A program made the position numbers and the translations under genes. The notes below the pieces were generated by a model. It worked only from the letters and a program-made list of their open reading frames with translations, made no database searches and was not told where the DNA came from. Shown here piece by piece: positions 61,317-64,000 of a stretch of DNA of 64,000 nucleotides. This DNA comes from Pantoea cypripedii (GTDB lineage: Bacteria > Pseudomonadota > Gammaproteobacteria > Enterobacterales > Enterobacteriaceae), in the NCBI RefSeq assembly GCF_002095535.1, contig NZ_MLJI01000002.1:567786-631785 (forward strand), written 5' to 3'. The stretch's first letter is position 1. Every line of letters begins with the position of its first letter.

Positions 61317-61331
61317 CGGCGGATCAAGGGC

Positions 61332-61343
61332 ATGCAATCAATG
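61332..61343. repeat. ATGCAATCAATG repeat, copy 1
   Basis: An exact 12-mer found also at 61491-61502 and 61503-61514. It lies 16 bp upstream of the sigma-54 -24 element, a position suited to control of the nit operon. Confidence 0.65.
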
Positions 61344-61490
61344 GCCCATCAAACGCTCAAATTATGCGCAAAAAAAATTTTCATCCTACTAACATTCCCA
61401 TAACCTGCCGCGCCAGAGGGTGATAAACCCCGTTGAGATGCACTGAATTGATGCCAATTTGCACCATAAATGCACACAACTAAAATCATC

Positions 61491-61529
61491 ATGCAATCAA
61501 TGATGCAATCAATGGATAAGCTGATTGCA
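61491..61529. promoter_or_regulatory. Tandem ATGCAATCAATG repeats plus inverted TGATTGCA, MocR binding region
   Basis: Two exact, abutting copies of ATGCAATCAATG (61491-61502, 61503-61514) are followed by TGATTGCA (61522-61529), the reverse complement of the TGCAATCA core. MocR regulators typically bind direct repeats next to their own promoters. The distance to copy 1 is 159 bp, about 15 helical turns, so looping is conceivable. Confidence 0.65.
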
Positions 61530-61588
61530 GATTAACCTCAGCCAGGCAATAGTGATGCATACTTCGCCAATTTGCGGGAATTGTTTGC

Positions 61589-62989
61589 ATGCTTAATAAA
61601 CTCGGCAGTCGCTGGAACAGCTATCAAAATCAGAACACCCAACGCCCGGCTTATCTGTTGATTGCCGATATCATCGCCGACGGCATCAACAGCGGCGAGT
61701 TTCAGCCCCGCGATCGTCTGCCGCCGTTACGTGAACTGGCACTGCTACTGGCGCTCAATTACACCACCGTGACCCGTGGTTACGCGGAAGCCAAACGACG
61801 TGGATTGATTGACTCACGGCCAGGCCTCGGCAGTTACATTCGTGGAAAGGTGCCCGCCGTCCCGCTGAGCGGGGGCAGCAGTTATGAGATGACGATGAAT
61901 TCACCGATTGAACCCGGTGTGGAGCTGGCACAGGCGATCAGTGAAGGGGCGATTAATCTGTTCGCGCAGAAAAATATCCTCAGCCTGCTGCGTTATCAGG
62001 ATTTTGGCGGGCAGGCCGATGATAAGGCGATGGCAAAGGTCTGGCTGGAGAAGCAATTGCCCGCCGTGAGCATGGAAGACATTCTGGTCGCCCCTGGGAT
62101 CCATAGCGCGCTGGTGGGACTGCTGACCCTGCTGTGCCGCAAGGGTGGCAGCGTGTGCGTCAGTGATTTGATCTATCCGGGCCTGAAAGCCATCGCCAGC
62201 CAGCTGAATATCACGCTGCAATCCCTGCCCTGCGATGAGGATGGCCCGCTGCCGCGCGCTTTTGAACATCAATGCCAGACTGGCAACATCAGCGCGTTAT
62301 ATATCAATCCCACCATCCAGAACCCCACCACCCTGACGTTGCCGCTGCGCCGTCGTGAAGCGCTGGCCGATGTGGCGTCACGTTACAGCGTGCCGGTGAT
62401 TGAGGATGAGGCTTATGCTGCGCTGGCGACACAACATATTGCGTCGTTCAGCGAGCTCATTCCCGAACTGACCTGGTATGTCACCGGCATGTCCAAATGT
62501 TTTGGGCCGGGGCTGCGCACCGCATTTATCAAAGGTCCGGGTAAGCGCAATACCCAGCTGCTGGCGGGTGCGCTGCGCGCCCTGAACGTAATGGCCAGCC
62601 CGATTACCAACGCGCTGGCGACCCAGTGGATCAGTGATGGCACCGCCGATCGGGTGTTGCTTTCCGTGCGTGCCGAATCGGTGATTCGCCAGAAAATGGC
62701 CAGTGACATTCTGCGCGATTTTAGTTACCGCGCCACGCCACAGGGATTCCATCTCTGGTTACAGCTGCCGCGTCATTTCAACTGGAATCCTGCCGAGATG
62801 GCGGTAAAACTGCGCGAACTTGGCGTCAGTGCTGTATCGAGCGCAGCCTTCTGCACCGATAATAATCCACCGGATGCGCTGCGTATTTGTCTGGGGGGTT
62901 CCTGGTCACGGGAAACCTGCGCGGAGAATTTACAGACCATTGCCCATGTCATGTTGAATCCTCAGCATTACGGCAGTGTGATCCTTTAA
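61589..62989 (+). CDS. MocR-type regulator (GntR helix-turn-helix fused to PLP aminotransferase domain)
   Basis: A 466-residue MocR/GntR regulator. Residues 1-80 form the winged helix (PAYLLIADIIADGINSGEFQPRDRLPPLRELALLLALNYTTVTRGYAEAKRRGLIDSRPGLGSYI in outline) and the rest is an aminotransferase class I-like fold with the PLP Lys in WYVTGMSKCFGPGLR and the Asp-Glu of VIEDEAYAAL. GGGAA eight bases upstream supports the ATG at 61589. It is divergent from nitB with repeats between, so it is the candidate local regulator of Nit1C. An amine or amino-acid-like effector that forms an aldimine with PLP is expected. Confidence 0.92.
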   Translation: MLNKLGSRWNSYQNQNTQRPAYLLIADIIADGINSGEFQPRDRLPPLRELALLLALNYTTVTRGYAEAKRRGLIDSRPGLGSYIRGKVPAVPLSGGSSYEMTMNSPIEPGVELAQAISEGAINLFAQKNILSLLRYQDFGGQADDKAMAKVWLEKQLPAVSMEDILVAPGIHSALVGLLTLLCRKGGSVCVSDLIYPGLKAIASQLNITLQSLPCDEDGPLPRAFEHQCQTGNISALYINPTIQNPTTLTLPLRRREALADVASRYSVPVIEDEAYAALATQHIASFSELIPELTWYVTGMSKCFGPGLRTAFIKGPGKRNTQLLAGALRALNVMASPITNALATQWISDGTADRVLLSVRAESVIRQKMASDILRDFSYRATPQGFHLWLQLPRHFNWNPAEMAVKLRELGVSAVSSAAFCTDNNPPDALRICLGGSWSRETCAENLQTIAHVMLNPQHYGSVIL

Positions 62990-63071
62990 GCATATTAATG
63001 GGTTCTCTTGAATAATGATGATGATGCTGGCAACATGGGTCGCCTGTTTTAATTAAATCGGGTAAGTCAGG

Positions 63072-63629
63072 ATGACACTGCCTAAATTTGCTGACATCAA
63101 AATATTTTTTGTGGGGTTATTGCGCAAAATAAACTGGGAAGCTTTCTCGGTTATCATCGCATTAGGCATATTTCTCTGGGGTAATCACTCCGCGTCGGTG
63201 GATAAAGAACAAAATGCCATTGAGGAAGTGCAAAAGATAAAAATCATGCTGCACTCCGAGGTGGAATATAACCTGCAAGCCATTGAAACCAGCGGCTATG
63301 AACAGTCCCTCGTCGAGGGGCTGGAAGTCTGTATTCCGTTGCCGGACAACGATAGCGAGGCGATCGAGCGACTTGACGTTGTCGCTGGCTATTTGCACGA
63401 TGATATTTATAAAGCCACGCTGCCTAAGTTACAGAATCTTCCGCCTGAGTATGTCGATAAACTGGTGCGTTATTATAACGCCATCGGCAGATTCAAAGAT
63501 TTAAGCGCTGTGATAAAAACCAATGGCGGCAATCAAAGTAAGATTAATTTGTTTAAGAGTGAATATTCTGCGTTGATGACGCAATCCGCCACGCTGGAGG
63601 AATTGCTGCGTGCGCAAGACCCATCATGA
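63072..63629 (+). CDS. Protein of unknown function with one N-terminal membrane helix
   Basis: I do not recognise this 185-residue protein. It has one membrane helix (INWEAFSVIIALGIFLWG, about residues 20-37), a short predicted coiled-coil-like stretch after it (DKEQNAIEEVQKIKIMLHSEVEYNLQAIE) and a soluble C-terminal part of about 120 residues. Stretch by stretch it resembles small single-pass proteins of enterobacterial genomes but no domain is evident. It lies upstream of a Sel1-repeat protein in the same direction, 56 bp apart, possibly co-transcribed. Confidence 0.6.
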   Translation: MTLPKFADIKIFFVGLLRKINWEAFSVIIALGIFLWGNHSASVDKEQNAIEEVQKIKIMLHSEVEYNLQAIETSGYEQSLVEGLEVCIPLPDNDSEAIERLDVVAGYLHDDIYKATLPKLQNLPPEYVDKLVRYYNAIGRFKDLSAVIKTNGGNQSKINLFKSEYSALMTQSATLEELLRAQDPS

Positions 63630-63685
63630 TGGTATTCACGCTTTTAATCCCCTCCTAAGCCATTACCATTGTGGATAATATTAAG

Positions 63686-64000
63686 ATGAAATTATTTACC
63701 CCTAACGCTATCGCTCTGCTGGTGACATTATTTTGTTGCAGTGCTTCTTATGCCGGGGAAAATCTGGCTGATCTGCAAACTCAAGCAACCAATGGTAATG
63801 CGGCGGCACAAACCACCCTTGGCATCGATTACCTGAACGGTGACGGTGTCACACAGGATTACGGCAAAGCTAAGGAATGGCTGGAAAAAGCGGTGGCTCA
63901 GGATAGCCAGGAAGCCTGTCATGCGCTCGCCCTGATGTACACCTATGGTCATGGTGTGGCAAAGGATCTGAATAAAGCCATCGAACTGTATAAAAAGGCC
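63686..64000 (+). CDS. Sel1-repeat protein with signal peptide, 3' end outside window
   Basis: The frame is open to the last base, so the protein is truncated at 105 residues. A signal peptide (MKLFTPNAIALLVTLFCCSASYA) precedes Sel1-like TPR repeats: AAAQTTLGIDYLNGDGVTQDYGKAKEWLEKA, then QEACHALALMYTYGHGVAKDLNKAIELYKKA in outline, each about 36 residues. Secreted Sel1 proteins act as scaffolds for protein contacts, sometimes in envelope stress or toxin-immunity systems. AATATTAAG before the ATG gives only a weak ribosome site. Confidence 0.85.
   Translation, partial: MKLFTPNAIALLVTLFCCSASYAGENLADLQTQATNGNAAAQTTLGIDYLNGDGVTQDYGKAKEWLEKAVAQDSQEACHALALMYTYGHGVAKDLNKAIELYKKA

Larger units (their letters stand above)
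61222..61588. other. Divergent Nit1C/MocR control region, about 370 bp
   Basis: Contains the sigma-54 promoter for the nit operon (61298-61316), three ATGCAATCAATG repeats and an inverted partial copy, and an A/T tract near 61369-61382 suited to DNA bending by IHF. No coding frame recognised. Confidence 0.65.

Noticed and set aside
61451..61476. Possible NtrC site (TGCACCATAAATGCA) upstream of the nit promoter
   Set aside because: Spacing and inverted half-site do not match the TGCACC-N5-GGTGCA consensus; kept only as a weak possibility.
1..64000. CRISPR arrays, tRNA/rRNA genes, prophage or integrase
   Set aside because: No regularly spaced repeats, tRNA-like cloverleaf ends or integrase-type proteins were noticed; the only mobile element is the IS fragment at the left edge.

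Overview
The window looks like accessory chromosome of a plant- or soil-associated Enterobacterales bacterium, most like Erwiniaceae (Pantoea/Erwinia type). Supporting signs are a three-subunit membrane gluconate-type dehydrogenase, a close homologue of the E. coli aerobactin receptor IutA behind a Fur box, a YjcH/ActP pair, a DUF1471 periplasmic protein, several MarA-like single-domain AraC regulators and an MnaT-like acetyltransferase. I saw no rRNA, tRNA or CRISPR array. The genus is inferred.

Layout. 1-0.9 kb: 3' part and right end of an IS200/IS605-type element with tnpB. 1.3-9.1 kb: LacI regulator with twin operators, a GMC flavoprotein/gamma/cytochrome c dehydrogenase operon, a sugar-acid MFS transporter and a HAD phosphatase. 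9.2-12.4 kb: an OFA-type MFS gene broken by an in-frame amber codon, a DUF1471 protein and two MarA-like regulators. 12.5-18.2 kb: a 5-oxoproline/D-glutamate module (DUF1445, MHS transporter, PxpB, PxpC), a VOC protein and a LysR regulator. 18.2-24.8 kb: an Fe(III)/organophosphate-type ABC importer in an operon with a fused inositol-monophosphatase/dual-specificity-phosphatase protein and a LacI regulator. 25-27.4 kb: iutA alone, without aerobactin synthesis genes.

27.4-42.3 kb is the most striking region: an eleven-gene minus-strand cluster with a divergent LacI gene that reads as a complete ergothioneine-catabolism island. It encodes a DUF917 (thiohydantoin desulfurase family) protein, a GST, a divergent urocanate hydratase (thiourocanate hydratase), a BisC-like molybdopterin reductase, a hydantoinase, an N-carbamoyl-amino-acid amidohydrolase, an OpuC/EgtUV-type ABC importer and a histidine-ammonia-lyase relative lacking the MIO-forming Ala-Ser-Gly (ergothionase). 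Together they could import ergothioneine and convert it to glutamate, releasing trimethylamine, sulfide, CO2 and ammonia.

42-53.9 kb is a patchwork: AraC and LysR regulators, an SDR protein lacking YxxxK, a GT9 glycosyltransferase, a nitrilase/ActP/YjcH operon with a LysR gene, a frameshifted YdcZ-type transporter, an MnaT-like acetyltransferase, a XRE-cupin regulator and a phosphoethanolamine transferase.

53.9-63 kb is a complete Nit1C cluster (nitBCDEFGH), the cluster linked to growth on cyanide as nitrogen source, extended by an acyl-CoA-synthetase-like gene that overlaps nitH. It sits behind a textbook sigma-54 promoter, with a divergent MocR regulator and tandem ATGCAATCAATG repeats between them. 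The window ends with a one-TM protein of unknown function and a truncated Sel1-repeat protein. A recurring theme is scavenging of organic nitrogen (ergothioneine, pyroglutamate, nitriles, cyanide) and of iron and sugar acids.
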